Below, piece after piece: positions 16,805 to 25,884 of a stretch of 64,000 nt of DNA; positions within the stretch are counted from its first letter, which is position 1, and every line of letters begins with the position of its first letter. The stretch lies in the NCBI RefSeq assembly GCF_037071985.1, contig NZ_JAXHDF010000010.1, forward strand, positions 62,001 through 126,000, in the 5' to 3' direction. The position numbers were made by a program, and so were the translations under genes. The notes beneath the pieces are model-generated. The model saw only the letters and a list, made by a program, of their open reading frames with translations, searched no databases and was not told the origin of the DNA. Source of the DNA: Pseudogracilibacillus sp037071985 (GTDB taxonomy: Bacteria; Bacillota; Bacilli; Bacillales; Amphibacillaceae).

Positions 16805-17920
16805 GTGGGAAAAGTTATCATTATTGGAGCTGGAATTGTTGGCGCTTCAGCCGCCTATGAATTAGCTCAAAAAGGTTTTCATGTTACCTTAATTGATGAA
16901 CATGCAGACGGTCGTGCAACTTCAGCTGCAGCGGGCATCATCTGTCCATGGGTAACTCGTAGAAGAAATAAAGCTTGGTATGAATTAGCTCGAAAAGGAG
17001 CCGCCTATATTGAACAGTTGATTTCCGAATTACATGCTGATGGAGAAAGGGATACTGGGTACAAAAAAATTGGCGCAATGCGATTGCATACTGATGTAGA
17101 GAAACTACACGAATTAAAAGAGATTGCATGTAAAAGAAGAGAGATTGCTCCGCAAATAGGTGAACTCACACTCTTATCAGAAAAAGAAACCCAGGAGAAA
17201 CTTCCTATGTTAAATGGTACCTATTCTTCCTTATTTATCGAAGGAGCAGCACGTGTTGATGGTCGCGCGTTACGTGATTCCCTTATTTCAGCTGCAAAGA
17301 AATACGGTGCTATATATATAAAAGGAAAGGCGAATATCAATTCAAAGCAAAATAAAATAACCGGTGTAGAAGTCGGAGAAAAAAACGTTCATGCAGACAT
17401 GGTCATCGCAACAAATGGGGTATGGATGCCCCAGCTTCTAAAACCTTTAGGCATAAACCTGAATATTACTGCGCAAAAAGGTGAAATCATCCATTTGCAA
17501 ACAGACACAATCGATACATCCTCATTGCCTGTTGTGATGCCACCTAATAATCAATATATGTTACATTTTGATCGTGGCAAAATAGTTATCGGAGCCTCTC
17601 ATGCAAATACTGACACACTCACAACAAACATTACAGCTAGCGGTATTCACTATATACTTGATGAAGCATTAAAGGTAGCCCCTGGATTAAGTAATTTATC
17701 GATCGTTGAAACTCGAGTTGGTTTTAGACCATTTACCTTTAATCACTTACCTATTTTCGGTAAAATCCCAGAAATAAATGGTTTACTGATTGCAAATGGA
17801 CTAGGGGCATCTGGACTTACGACTGGACCTTTTATCGGAAAGCAACTTGCAGCAATGGTAGAAGGTTCTGAGCTAGATGTTGAATTGAACGCATATCGTG
17901 TTGAGCAAGTGTTGAAATAA
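16805..17920 (+). CDS. FAD-dependent D-amino-acid-oxidase-type enzyme
   Basis: A 371-residue DAO-family flavoprotein. The FAD-binding Rossmann motif is at the N-terminus (IIGAGIVGASAAYELA). A second family motif GASGLTTGPFIG lies at about 340-352, and ETRVGFRPFTFNHLPIFG just before it. Members oxidise glycine, sarcosine, D-amino acids or proline-type amines. The ETRVGFRP type is common in uncharacterised Bacillus oxidases; the substrate is unknown. GTG start with GGTAGG upstream. The gene is followed by a hairpin shared with the convergent yczE-like gene. Confidence 0.88.
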   Translation: MGKVIIIGAGIVGASAAYELAQKGFHVTLIDEHADGRATSAAAGIICPWVTRRRNKAWYELARKGAAYIEQLISELHADGERDTGYKKIGAMRLHTDVEKLHELKEIACKRREIAPQIGELTLLSEKETQEKLPMLNGTYSSLFIEGAARVDGRALRDSLISAAKKYGAIYIKGKANINSKQNKITGVEVGEKNVHADMVIATNGVWMPQLLKPLGINLNITAQKGEIIHLQTDTIDTSSLPVVMPPNNQYMLHFDRGKIVIGASHANTDTLTTNITASGIHYILDEALKVAPGLSNLSIVETRVGFRPFTFNHLPIFGKIPEINGLLIANGLGASGLTTGPFIGKQLAAMVEGSELDVELNAYRVEQVLK

Positions 17921-17930
17921 ATGAGAAAAC

Positions 17931-17953
17931 AAGGGCGGTTTTATATCGCCTTT
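17931..17953. terminator. Short hairpin between convergent genes
   Basis: AAGGGCG (17931-17937) pairs with CGCCTTT (17947-17953) with one G-U pair; T-rich on the plus strand, with the minus-strand arm entering the 3' end of the yczE-like gene. Confidence 0.55.
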
Positions 17954-18576
17954 GATTTTTGTTGCTTTTTATTCGGTTCTATCCGGTTTAGAAATTCGAC
18001 TACTTTTAAGTATATAAATTGGAAAATAGGACTTTGCACAAACGTAAAAATTAACGTAAAGATAAACACTGGTCCTCCAATTAATAACCCTAACAAGAGG
18101 ATACTTGTTTCCGTAATAATCCGTACCTTTCCGATCGAGACACCAGTCTTATCTGAAATAGATAACATAAACCCGTCTCTTGGTCCAGATCCAATTCCTG
18201 CAGCATTATAAATTCCTCCGCCAATCCCCATAAATACAATTCCTGCAACAATAACAACGACGTCCATCCATGTATGAGAGGCCTTAGGTAGAAAATCTAG
18301 CCATAAATAAAAATCAACAAAAGATCCAACTAGAAAAGCGTTTAATATCGTACCAATACGGACATATGTCCTGTCTAAAATTAATGAAACGGTTACAAGG
18401 ATTATTCCAATAATAATATTCCATGTACCAATCGTTAATCCGAACTTATCAAATAATCCTACATTCAGTACATCCCATGGATGTAGACCTAAATGTTGCA
18501 TGTTGATTGTAACAGAAATCCCAAAACTAAAAAGAATCGTTCCAATCATAAATACTAGAAAACGTACATAAATCAA
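17941..18576 (-). CDS. YczE/YyaS-like membrane protein
   Basis: A 211-residue protein with five to six transmembrane helices. GIGGGIYNAAGIGSGPRDGF (about 117-136) is the signature of the YczE group related to YitT. The molecular function of this group is unknown. The start is uncertain: TTG at 18576 has only a weak ribosome site. The C-terminus is a basic cytosolic tail EPNKKQQKSKAI. Confidence 0.82.
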   Translation of the reverse strand: MIYVRFLVFMIGTILFSFGISVTINMQHLGLHPWDVLNVGLFDKFGLTIGTWNIIIGIILVTVSLILDRTYVRIGTILNAFLVGSFVDFYLWLDFLPKASHTWMDVVVIVAGIVFMGIGGGIYNAAGIGSGPRDGFMLSISDKTGVSIGKVRIITETSILLLGLLIGGPVFIFTLIFTFVQSPIFQFIYLKVVEFLNRIEPNKKQQKSKAI

Positions 18577-18878
18577 TTCACTTCACTACTTTCAAGCAAA
18601 ATTCAAGATGTATCGATTAGTAATCTCATCCGACAATTTTATGATGAGTCGGATCCCCTACAGGAAGAAATAAATTAGGGGAAGATGAGCAACTCTAACT
18701 TAGCGTGAACTTTTTATTGGTAACTGTTAAAACTAACTGAATCCCTTTTGGAACATTCCAAAATATTATCTTAAGTAAATTATACCATGGAAAATTTGTA
18801 AATCGAATCTTGCTGTTTAACTAACGTTTTGCTTTCCTCCTTTTAAGGTATATAAAAAATAAACCAAAGGGGAAAATC
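18577..18878. other. Intergenic region with two stem-loops
   Basis: Between divergent genes. Two adjacent hairpins are visible: ATCCGAC...GTCGGAT (about 18629-18654) and CCCCTA...TAGGGG (about 18655-18682). No T-run follows either one. They could be leader structure for the phospholipase D-like gene or decayed sequence. No open reading frame with a ribosome site was found. Confidence 0.4.
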
Positions 18879-20312
18879 ATGAAAAATCACAAGAGAAAAT
18901 ACCTTATAGCATTGCTTTTGTTTATTGTTATATTAATTCTCGTCATTTTTTACAATACAAATAAATCTTTACCAGAAAGAATCTCATATGAAGGCGAAAC
19001 ACATTATGTAGATGATGTAGAATTCTTATATAATCTGACTTATCAAGATGAGAATGGCATCACGATATATGAACAGGAAATTTTTTCAGAAATTGAAAAA
19101 ATAATCGGAGAAGCGGAAGATGTTATTGTCGTTGATATGTTTCTATTTAATAATTACACAGACCAAGACAGAGATTTTCCTAAATTAAGTTCGAATCTAA
19201 CAAACGCATTAATTACACAAAAAGAAAAACATCCTAATATCCAAATTATTTTTATTACTGATCCAGTAAATACGGGGTATCATTCATATGAAAATGAACT
19301 GCTTGAAAAACTGAAAGAGAACGGGATCGATGTGGTAGTTACAAGTTTAAATGAACTAAGAGATTCAAACCCTCTCTATTCAGGCATCTGGCGGATATTT
19401 TTCCAGATGTTTGGTCAGGAAGGGAAAGGTTGGCTGCCAAATCCGATTTCGTCAGACGCGCCAAAAGTTACACTACGCTCATACTTACTCTTGTTTAATG
19501 TAAAAGCAAATCATAGAAAAGTAGTAGCTACCGAAAAAGCAGCAATCATTACATCAGCAAATGCTCATGATGAAAGTGGTTTTTTCTCCAATACTGCATT
19601 TAAGGTGAGGGGGAACATAATCAATGACATTTTCGAATCGGAGCAAGCGGTCATCGACTATACAACCAAAGAGCACCCCATAAATATTAGAAAAAGAAAA
19701 GATTCTAAGGAAAAAAAAGAAGGAAATATTGCGATAAAATATCTAACTGAAGGAAAGATATATGAACACATATTACAAAATATTAACCAGACAAAGCAAG
19801 GAGATGAAATATGGCTAAGTATGTTTTATATAGCCGACAAAAAGGTGATCGATGCTTTAGTGGTTGCTGCAGATAGAGGGGTTCAAGTGAATATGATTCT
19901 CGATGCGAATAAAATTGCCTTCGGTCATACAAAAGCGGGTCTGCCGAATTTACCGACCTCTTCAGAAATGATTACACATGATAACATTCAAATTCGCTGG
20001 TATGATTCTGCAGAGGAACAATACCATCCAAAAATGATTTATATTAAAGATGAAAAGGATGGAATAATCATCGGAGGCTCAGCAAATTACACACAGAGAA
20101 ACTTAGACGACCTCAATTTAGAGAATGATATAAAAATCGTGTCATCCTTAGATGAACAGGTAATGAAAGATATGGATGCTTATTTTCAACGTATGTGGAA
20201 CAACGAGGACGGAATTTTTACAGCGGAATATGAAAAATATCAAGATACATTAACTCCTGCCAGAAAATTAACATACTGGGTCCAAAAATTAACAGGGTTA
20301 ACGACGTATTAG
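18879..20312 (+). CDS. Phospholipase D-like membrane-anchored protein
   Basis: A 477-residue protein with one N-terminal transmembrane segment (about 7-25) and two PLD domains. The first HKD motif is NHRKVVATEKAAIITSANA (about 211) and the second YHPKMIYIKDEKDGIIIGGS (about 385), each with the following Ser/Asn-rich strand. The architecture resembles cardiolipin synthase-like PLD proteins but with a signal anchor and no second helix, so the catalytic part is outside the cell. Substrate unknown: phospholipid is likely. AAGGGG ribosome site precedes the ATG; a strong terminator follows. Confidence 0.87.
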   Translation: MKNHKRKYLIALLLFIVILILVIFYNTNKSLPERISYEGETHYVDDVEFLYNLTYQDENGITIYEQEIFSEIEKIIGEAEDVIVVDMFLFNNYTDQDRDFPKLSSNLTNALITQKEKHPNIQIIFITDPVNTGYHSYENELLEKLKENGIDVVVTSLNELRDSNPLYSGIWRIFFQMFGQEGKGWLPNPISSDAPKVTLRSYLLLFNVKANHRKVVATEKAAIITSANAHDESGFFSNTAFKVRGNIINDIFESEQAVIDYTTKEHPINIRKRKDSKEKKEGNIAIKYLTEGKIYEHILQNINQTKQGDEIWLSMFYIADKKVIDALVVAADRGVQVNMILDANKIAFGHTKAGLPNLPTSSEMITHDNIQIRWYDSAEEQYHPKMIYIKDEKDGIIIGGSANYTQRNLDDLNLENDIKIVSSLDEQVMKDMDAYFQRMWNNEDGIFTAEYEKYQDTLTPARKLTYWVQKLTGLTTY

Positions 20313-20315
20313 CGA

Positions 20316-20353
20316 AAAGCAGTTGCTTCTTATGAAGAAGCGGCTGTTTTTTA
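20316..20353 (+). terminator. Terminator of PLD-like gene
   Basis: AGCAGTTGCTTCTT and AAGAAGCGGCTGTT form a long stem with a short ATG loop, followed by TTTTTTAAGG. Confidence 0.8.
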
Positions 20354-20548
20354 AGGAGTAGAGAGTTTATTCGGCTATTTGATTGAAGCTGCGAGGAACA
20401 AAATACTGTCACGCTATCGTCATACTCTAATTTTTTCCTTAGGGTTCGCCACCTCTCAAAGGTAATCTAGCCAAATGCTGCAGGACACTTATTCAAGAAG
20501 CGCGCCCGATTGCCGAAGTTGATATGGAATCCTTAGTCTCTCCTATCC
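20354..20548. other. Non-coding spacer, higher GC than surroundings
   Basis: The stretch looks coding-like in composition (for example GAAGCGCGCCCGATTGCCG) but has stops in all frames and no ribosome site. It could be a remnant of a lost gene. Nothing is identified. Confidence 0.25.
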
Positions 20549-20983
20549 TCATAAATCTTTTTTAAAACAAATAATACGGTTGACCTCTCTAAATCCCAAT
20601 TTTAGATGAACTGCCAAGCTCCCCTCATTTTCCAACTCACAATCACTTGCAAATTCACGACAACCTTTGTTTCGCGCCCATTCCTCACAAACATTCACCA
20701 GTTTTTTTGCAAATCCTTGTTCACGAAACGCATCTCTTACGAATAGTCCCTCTAAGTAGCCTACAGGACTTGAATTTGTTCCTTCAACATAATCATATCG
20801 CAATTGACATTGTGCAAACCCAATTGCTTTATTGTCACAATATGCCAAGAAAACTTTTGCGTCAGGCTGAGAAATAAGAAGACTCATTTCTTGAATTAAT
20901 TCCTCTAATGTGTGGTCTGCCCACAGTAGTAGAGCGAGATTTGCAGCTTCTTTTGCTTCCTTTAATGTCGCTTCTTTTATCAT
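20549..20983 (-). CDS. GNAT acetyltransferase, AAC(6')-I-like
   Basis: A 144-residue GNAT-fold protein. Motif A is in YLEGLFVRDAFREQGFAKKL, and the C-terminal part CREFASDCELENEGSLAVHL then KLGFREVNRIICF closely follows the pattern of AAC(6')-I aminoglycoside 6'-N-acetyltransferases, as does the length. The substrate may be an aminoglycoside, but chromosomal homologues with other amine substrates exist. ATG at 20983 with GGAGG six bases upstream is chosen over the in-frame ATG at 21019. It stands alone. Confidence 0.8.
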   Translation of the reverse strand: MIKEATLKEAKEAANLALLLWADHTLEELIQEMSLLISQPDAKVFLAYCDNKAIGFAQCQLRYDYVEGTNSSPVGYLEGLFVRDAFREQGFAKKLVNVCEEWARNKGCREFASDCELENEGSLAVHLKLGFREVNRIICFKKDL

Positions 20984-21126
20984 CAAAAAACCTCCAAGTT
21001 TTTGAATAACATTAAACAATCTGGCTCGATAAATAAATAACTGTCTTATGCGGTCGCGACCGTTTGTTGAATACGAATACTATTAAACTTAACCCTATTT
21101 GTATTTTTGGATTACAGTCAACGAAC

Positions 21127-21870
21127 CTATTCATTAAATGGTATCTCGATTGAATCTTTAACATACGTTGTCCCGTTACTGTTTTCGCCCAATACATCAA
21201 TCCAAACATAATCATCGTTCCAATATAATTCGAAAGTATCCCACATTGAAAGATCCCTTATGTCCCATTCCTTATATCGACTCGGATCACTGTTCTTTTG
21301 ACCATAATATATTCTGACAGGTGCATTGAAATTATAACGCTGTTTCGATCCCTTGGAATATGTGGATTTTCGAATCTGAATAGCATAATCCCCATATGGA
21401 TCTTGTTTGGATGCAGTTGGAATATAACCAAGTTCTATGTACTCTACATTAAACGGAGTGGCGTTACTTGTTGCCTTAAAGCTAATTACCTCTGGGACTT
21501 GTTCTTCTCCATATAAAATAATTTTTGCCTCATTTTCATTGTTCCAGGTGATTTCAATATTCGATTCATCTAGTCTCTTACCATCATTAGATATACTTGT
21601 ATCAAGATATTCATTTCTATATTTCAAACGAATGGAGGAAGGACCAAAGAAAAAGGGTTCTCCTTTTTCAATCACCTTAATTTTATTTACATCATTTGGA
21701 GAATCACTGACAACAAGGGTATTTTCTTTAATTTCTGTGTCGTAGTAGAATTTGATAGTCAAAAATAGAATGGGTCCAAAGATCAAAATTACTGCCCATA
21801 TTAAACATCCCCACATAGACCTCATTTTTGTACGTGCGATATCTTGCTTTATATCCAAATAAACAGCCAC
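21127..21870 (-). CDS. Membrane-anchored protein of unknown function
   Basis: A 247-residue protein with one transmembrane segment (about residues 20-42, GCLIWAVILIFGPILFLTIK) and a soluble domain of about 200 residues with KIKVIEKGEPFFFGPSSIRL near its start. This pattern resembles Bacillus DUF5412-like proteins, an assignment made from memory. The start is uncertain (GTG at 21870 or an ATG 45 bases downstream). It lies downstream of the toxin/immunity operon on the same strand and may be an accessory or cargo gene of that island. Confidence 0.65.
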   Translation of the reverse strand: MAVYLDIKQDIARTKMRSMWGCLIWAVILIFGPILFLTIKFYYDTEIKENTLVVSDSPNDVNKIKVIEKGEPFFFGPSSIRLKYRNEYLDTSISNDGKRLDESNIEITWNNENEAKIILYGEEQVPEVISFKATSNATPFNVEYIELGYIPTASKQDPYGDYAIQIRKSTYSKGSKQRYNFNAPVRIYYGQKNSDPSRYKEWDIRDLSMWDTFELYWNDDYVWIDVLGENSNGTTYVKDSIEIPFNE

Positions 21871-21967
21871 CTTGTATTAATTATTTATTTCTAGCGAGTA
21901 ATTAAAATATAATTTATTCAATTATCTGGCTGGTTCGTTGAACTTTTTTTATAAAGTATGTTTAATA

Positions 21968-22396
21968 TTACATCGAAATCATAGCTTCCAGTGCAATAAC
22001 AAACTGATCCAAGCAATAGAATTTTACATCCCCACATTCAATGATTCTATTAATTCTTCTATCATCGGAAAATAACAGAATGAACCCTTTTTCAGTGTTT
22101 TTTACCTTTATGTCCATATTCTTTTCTTTTATTTGTAGTTGTGGAAATCCTTGTTCTTTAACAATATTTGACGAGAAAGCAAATTCAATATTTTCATCAG
22201 TTTGAATTGGGAAGATTGATTCCATTTCACCTATGTATCCGTCTTTATCAATCCATATCATTAAACTTTGAGCATATCTGATTGGCAGACAATTATCATT
22301 CATCCGTTCAGTCCTAATTGAATATGTCCTTACTTCTTGAACTTTTCTTCCTTTAACCGTGATAGGGTCTTTTAAAATCTCAGTAACTTTTAACAT
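21968..22396 (-). CDS. Immunity-like protein, paralogue A
   Basis: A 142-residue soluble protein without signal or helix anchors. It is clearly paralogous to the product of 23151-23573: both share NDxCLPIRYxQSLMxWID, GYIGEMESIFPxQT, DIKVKNT and GFILLFSD. Two such genes flank a PoNi-type immunity gene downstream of a polymorphic toxin, so an immunity role is inferred. I do not recognise the family by name. Three bases separate it from the PoNi-like gene, which suggests translational coupling. Confidence 0.65.
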   Translation of the reverse strand: MLKVTEILKDPITVKGRKVQEVRTYSIRTERMNDNCLPIRYAQSLMIWIDKDGYIGEMESIFPIQTDENIEFAFSSNIVKEQGFPQLQIKEKNMDIKVKNTEKGFILLFSDDRRINRIIECGDVKFYCLDQFVIALEAMISM

Positions 22397-22399
22397 ATT

Positions 22400-23119
22400 T
22401 CAACCTATAAAATGAACCATATCATACGGATAATAAGGTGTATCTTTTAAACTACTATCGTCTAACCCAAGGGTTTTGGCAATCGCACCACATTCAAAAC
22501 TCCAGTAACCGCTGTAAATAAGCTCATCCTCCTTTTTATGAGTATCGTACCATCCCATATCATCGTGGGCATCGTACCAATCTACTTCTAAGTAAGTTTT
22601 TAATAAAGATAATGCTTTTTCTTTATTTTCATCTTGGATGATATCATGTAATAGTGGATAAGGGTGACCAAAATGAAGAGAAGTAGTCCGAATTTCCCAA
22701 GTTGTATCGTAGGAATGAAGCAAGAAATCAATTAAATAATCTTCTACGCCATCTTTTATAATTAGCTGTTTTAATCGTTCCATTTGTGATGACTCAATAT
22801 TTAACATATACCCTATTGACAATAGATAGACCATCTCTATATAATCGCCTTCTGAATCCCATGTTTTCTCCGCTATATCAATGACTTCAGGAACAAAGTC
22901 TTTGATCTTTTCTAGGGGAGCACCTGAGGAATATAATGCTTTCAATTTTCTAAAGTGAGCCCCAAAGAGATAGTTGTACCCACTTTCAACTCCATCATCG
23001 ACTTCTCCTCTTTCTGCAATTACTTTCCTAATTACATTCGTAAATTTAGTAATTCGCTGTTCCTCATCTTCAATTAATTGATTAAAATACTTTTTACTTC
23101 TTAATTTATCTCTAACCAT
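22400..23119 (-). CDS. PoNi-like immunity protein (DUF1910/DUF1911)
   Basis: A 239-residue soluble protein. Its N-terminus (MVRDKLRSKKYFNQLIEDEE) and its C-terminal part with HDIIQDENKEKALSLLKTYL and WYDAHDDMGWYDTHKK match the layout of the DUF1910-DUF1911 (PoNi) family, which protects against PoNe-type DNase effectors. The upstream toxin does not show an obvious PoNe nuclease domain, so this may be an orphan immunity gene kept against rival effectors. Same strand and operon as the toxin. Confidence 0.7.
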   Translation of the reverse strand: MVRDKLRSKKYFNQLIEDEEQRITKFTNVIRKVIAERGEVDDGVESGYNYLFGAHFRKLKALYSSGAPLEKIKDFVPEVIDIAEKTWDSEGDYIEMVYLLSIGYMLNIESSQMERLKQLIIKDGVEDYLIDFLLHSYDTTWEIRTTSLHFGHPYPLLHDIIQDENKEKALSLLKTYLEVDWYDAHDDMGWYDTHKKEDELIYSGYWSFECGAIAKTLGLDDSSLKDTPYYPYDMVHFIG

Positions 23120-23150
23120 GAATTCACAATCCTCTGGTTCTACTTTTCAA

Positions 23151-23573
23151 TTAAAGTAGAGCATCTATTGCAATTACAAAGTTATTTGAGCAATAGAATT
23201 TTACTTTTTCACATTCAATAACTTTATCGATTTGCGTATAATCGGAGAATAAAAGGATGAATCCACCTTTAGTGTTTTTAACTTTAATATCTTTATTTTC
23301 TTCAAAAACTTCTATCTTAGGGAGCCCTTTTTCTCTAACAAAATTTGATGTAAAACTAAATTCCATATCTTCTTCTGTCTGTACTGGGAATATCGACTCC
23401 ATTTCGCCTATGTACCCATTTTCGTCAATCCATACCATTAAGCTTTGAGAATATCTGATTGGCAAACAATCATCATTCATTTTCTCAGTTGAAATAGAAT
23501 AAGTATTAACTTCTTCTATAAAACTTGTCGTTATTTCAATATTTTCTTTTAATACATCTTTAATTTTGAACAT
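23151..23573 (-). CDS. Immunity-like protein, paralogue B
   Basis: A 140-residue protein, paralogue of the one at 21968-22396, with NDDCLPIRYSQSLMVWIDE, GYIGEMESIFPVQT and KNTKGGFILLFSD conserved. It is the first gene after the toxin stop, only 15 bases away, the usual place for a cognate immunity gene. Function as toxin inhibitor is inferred from place, not from a recognised family. Confidence 0.7.
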   Translation of the reverse strand: MFKIKDVLKENIEITTSFIEEVNTYSISTEKMNDDCLPIRYSQSLMVWIDENGYIGEMESIFPVQTEEDMEFSFTSNFVREKGLPKIEVFEENKDIKVKNTKGGFILLFSDYTQIDKVIECEKVKFYCSNNFVIAIDALL

Positions 23574-23588
23574 TATACTCCCTGCTTT

Positions 23589-24761
23589 CTACCGTTTAAA
23601 AGTTGCTGGCCATATTCCGACTACTTCATTCGTGTCTGCATTAACAAATACACTAGTACCGGTTTTTGGATTTATATATTCTTGACTATTTCCTTGTGCT
23701 TTCTTTGGAGTATTTTTTAGCGCTTCAATAACATCGGCTGGCATGATATCTTTTCTCCCAGACTTAAAAAGCGAATTATAAGCATGAGGATTAAGTTTCA
23801 TACCATTCTCGAAACCTTCGTCCAATATTTTATCAAAGGTGGGTCTTCGAAGCTTTCTCAAGTCAGGATTTCTATTAGCATTGTAAACTACTTCACTGCT
23901 CCCTAAACTTTTTCCAGCCCCAGTTTTCCCCTTACTAAACATCTGAAATTGATTTTCTACCACTTTAAAGCTTGGTCCTCCTGCACTGGCGAAAGCAGAA
24001 TTAGGAAAGAACCCGAGATTATCTAACATTTCGTTTATTTGTCTTACTAGCCGATCTGCTTCTGCTTGGGTTAGTTCTTTTCCTTTTTTTGCGATTGCAT
24101 GGCCGTGTGCTTTCGCCAATTGACTAAGCTGTGTCAATTTTTCTTGGGCATTCATGGCCTTCGTAGTTTGGAGTGCACGTGTACCTTTAGCAGCAGTTCC
24201 TACTTTTCCAGCACCTTTTGCAAGCCTTGCCGGTGGAACCACCGTTAAAATACTCCAACCGACGGATTCTAACCAGGCAGCGAAGCTTAAACTTTCTCCT
24301 GTAAAAGGATCCTTGCCATTAAATGCATGGTATAAATCATTTACGCCTACAATGTCTAAGCCAAACTCAGCAACGCCTTCCCAATTCATCGGCTCTTTCG
24401 GTTCTGTTGTCCGATTATAGGCTTGTAATTCCCGAATTTCTCTACTTAGTGACATCACATCATTTTCTTGTATATATTGCTGAACTACTGATACTGCTTC
24501 TATGTATGGATCGACGGGTTTTGTTTGAGGTAATATATCGTGTAATGGTGGCATTTTTTGATCAATATAATTCTTACCTCGTTTTTCTACTTCCCCTAAT
24601 TCAAATTGTACTGCAGCCAGATCTTCAATTGCAAGATGGTCTTGAATATCTTGTATAATCGAGACATGGCTTTTAATCACATCTTCCTGTTCTTCATAAT
24701 AAGCATACATTCGATTTAAATACTCACGTATATCATCCGTCTGTATCTTCAACTTTCCCAC
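23589..24761 (-). CDS. Type VII-type polymorphic toxin with pre-toxin domain
   Basis: A protein of about 390 residues. The N-terminal half is helical (about 1-130) with coiled-coil character, as in WXG/LXG-type export domains. It is followed by a PT-TG-like pre-toxin segment (about 140-200: GLDIVGVNDLYHAFNGKDPF then TGESLS), a linker and a C-terminal toxin module ending NPKTGTSVFVNADTNEVVGI. That end resembles small BECR-fold RNase toxins, a tentative call. GTG at 24761 is preferred, since GAGGTG lies just before it; an in-frame ATG exists at 24800. Small WXG-like partners are encoded directly upstream and immunity genes downstream. Confidence 0.75.
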   Translation of the reverse strand: MGKLKIQTDDIREYLNRMYAYYEEQEDVIKSHVSIIQDIQDHLAIEDLAAVQFELGEVEKRGKNYIDQKMPPLHDILPQTKPVDPYIEAVSVVQQYIQENDVMSLSREIRELQAYNRTTEPKEPMNWEGVAEFGLDIVGVNDLYHAFNGKDPFTGESLSFAAWLESVGWSILTVVPPARLAKGAGKVGTAAKGTRALQTTKAMNAQEKLTQLSQLAKAHGHAIAKKGKELTQAEADRLVRQINEMLDNLGFFPNSAFASAGGPSFKVVENQFQMFSKGKTGAGKSLGSSEVVYNANRNPDLRKLRRPTFDKILDEGFENGMKLNPHAYNSLFKSGRKDIMPADVIEALKNTPKKAQGNSQEYINPKTGTSVFVNADTNEVVGIWPATFKR

Positions 24762-24786
24762 ACCATCACCTCTTTCGAGTCCTGCC

Positions 24787-25149
24787 TTAATACATACCAT
24801 ACTCTTTCTGCAATTGTTTTACTTCATAACTTTCATAGCTCGTTATTCCACTACTTGGCATACCGTGATAAGCAGCCAATGTTTGATCTGTTTGTGCAAA
24901 TTGTTCAGCAATTTCGGTTGCATTATCTTGAAGTGTAGTGATGTTTTTCGATAGAATTTCCATTAAATTAATTAATGTATCTGTATAATAATGAACTTGT
25001 CCCAAACTGCTCCGATCAATCCCTTGCTCTTCCAAGTTTTCTTTAAATTTAATAAGTGTACTAATCATCAGATCAGCACTGCCTTTTTCTTCATAAAGCA
25101 CTTTATACAATTCTTCCATGCGATTCATATCGATAAGAATCTTACTCAT
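24787..25149 (-). CDS. Small helical partner of type VII toxin
   Basis: A 120-residue, all-helical protein (MSKILIDMNRMEELYKVLYE...). Small helical proteins encoded just before LXG/WXG toxins act as targeting factors that dimerise with the toxin N-terminus for export by the Esx/Yuk system. AAGGAG seven bases before ATG 25149 decides the start over an in-frame ATG at 25170. It ends 25 bases upstream of the toxin start. Confidence 0.7.
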   Translation of the reverse strand: MSKILIDMNRMEELYKVLYEEKGSADLMISTLIKFKENLEEQGIDRSSLGQVHYYTDTLINLMEILSKNITTLQDNATEIAEQFAQTDQTLAAYHGMPSSGITSYESYEVKQLQKEYGMY

Positions 25150-25187
25150 ACTTTCCCACTCCTTTTGCAAGGTTTAAATCCACCTAT

Positions 25188-25502
25188 TTAAAACATATTC
25201 GCACTTTTCCGTTCCGCCTCAGAAATTTCATCATCCATTAGATTTACTAAATCAACGAGGATAGTAATATAATCTTCAGCCAATTTTGCACTTACCATAT
25301 ATTCATTTACCTGTTCACGATAGTTATTTATGGACTCCCCTGACAATTCAGCAAATATTCGATCAAATTCGCCTGTAATTTTATTCGTTGAATCCATAAA
25401 TGCAGATAGTTGACTTTTAACATCTGATATTCCTTGGAGTGTTTTATCTGAATCATACTCAATGGTAACCTTCGCGCTTCCTCCACTACCAATTTCAAGC
25501 AT
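25188..25502 (-). CDS. WXG100-like small helical protein
   Basis: A 104-residue helical protein with a hairpin-like layout of two long helices, (about 18-50 and 55-95), similar in size to WXG100 proteins but without a clear W-X-G. Its C-terminal YxxxD/E-like region (LVNLMDDEISEAE) is consistent with type VII export. Second small partner in the toxin operon, four bases downstream of the preceding gene. Confidence 0.68.
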   Translation of the reverse strand: MLEIGSGGSAKVTIEYDSDKTLQGISDVKSQLSAFMDSTNKITGEFDRIFAELSGESINNYREQVNEYMVSAKLAEDYITILVDLVNLMDDEISEAERKSANMF

Positions 25503-25506
25503 TCGT

Positions 25507-25866
25507 TTACCCTCCCAGCATTTTTTTCACACTCTGATCAATGTTTGCTTTATTTAAATAATTTGCACGGTCTTCTGCTGATAATCCCATTAATTCTCTC
25601 GTATAATAGTTAAATAACTCTATTTTTGTCTGATACAATTGTTCTTTTCTTGCTCTAAGAGCTTCTAGACTATCCGAATAAGCTGTTTGATAATGTAATA
25701 GAAAGGAATCTAATTGATTGAATGTTTCTTCCGCAGCATTTTTTGATTGACTAGTATCCCAAAAATTTGAATGAATAGATGCTGGACAATAAAGCGCAAC
25801 TGATTGAGCACTTTCCAGCCATTGGATTGCATTTTCCAATCGATTTATCCGCGTATCATAATCCAT
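25507..25866 (-). CDS. Helical protein, YwqH/DUF5082-like
   Basis: A 119-residue coiled-coil protein (DYDTRINRLENAIQWLESAQ, later LEALRARKEQLYQTKIEL). Proteins of this size and place occur in Bacillus ywqHIJK-type toxin operons. Family assignment is tentative. GGGAGG ribosome site before ATG. Sits between the DUF4176-like gene and the WXG-like gene. Confidence 0.62.
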   Translation of the reverse strand: MDYDTRINRLENAIQWLESAQSVALYCPASIHSNFWDTSQSKNAAEETFNQLDSFLLHYQTAYSDSLEALRARKEQLYQTKIELFNYYTRELMGLSAEDRANYLNKANIDQSVKKMLGG

Positions 25867-25884
25867 TCCGTCATTCCTCCCAGA

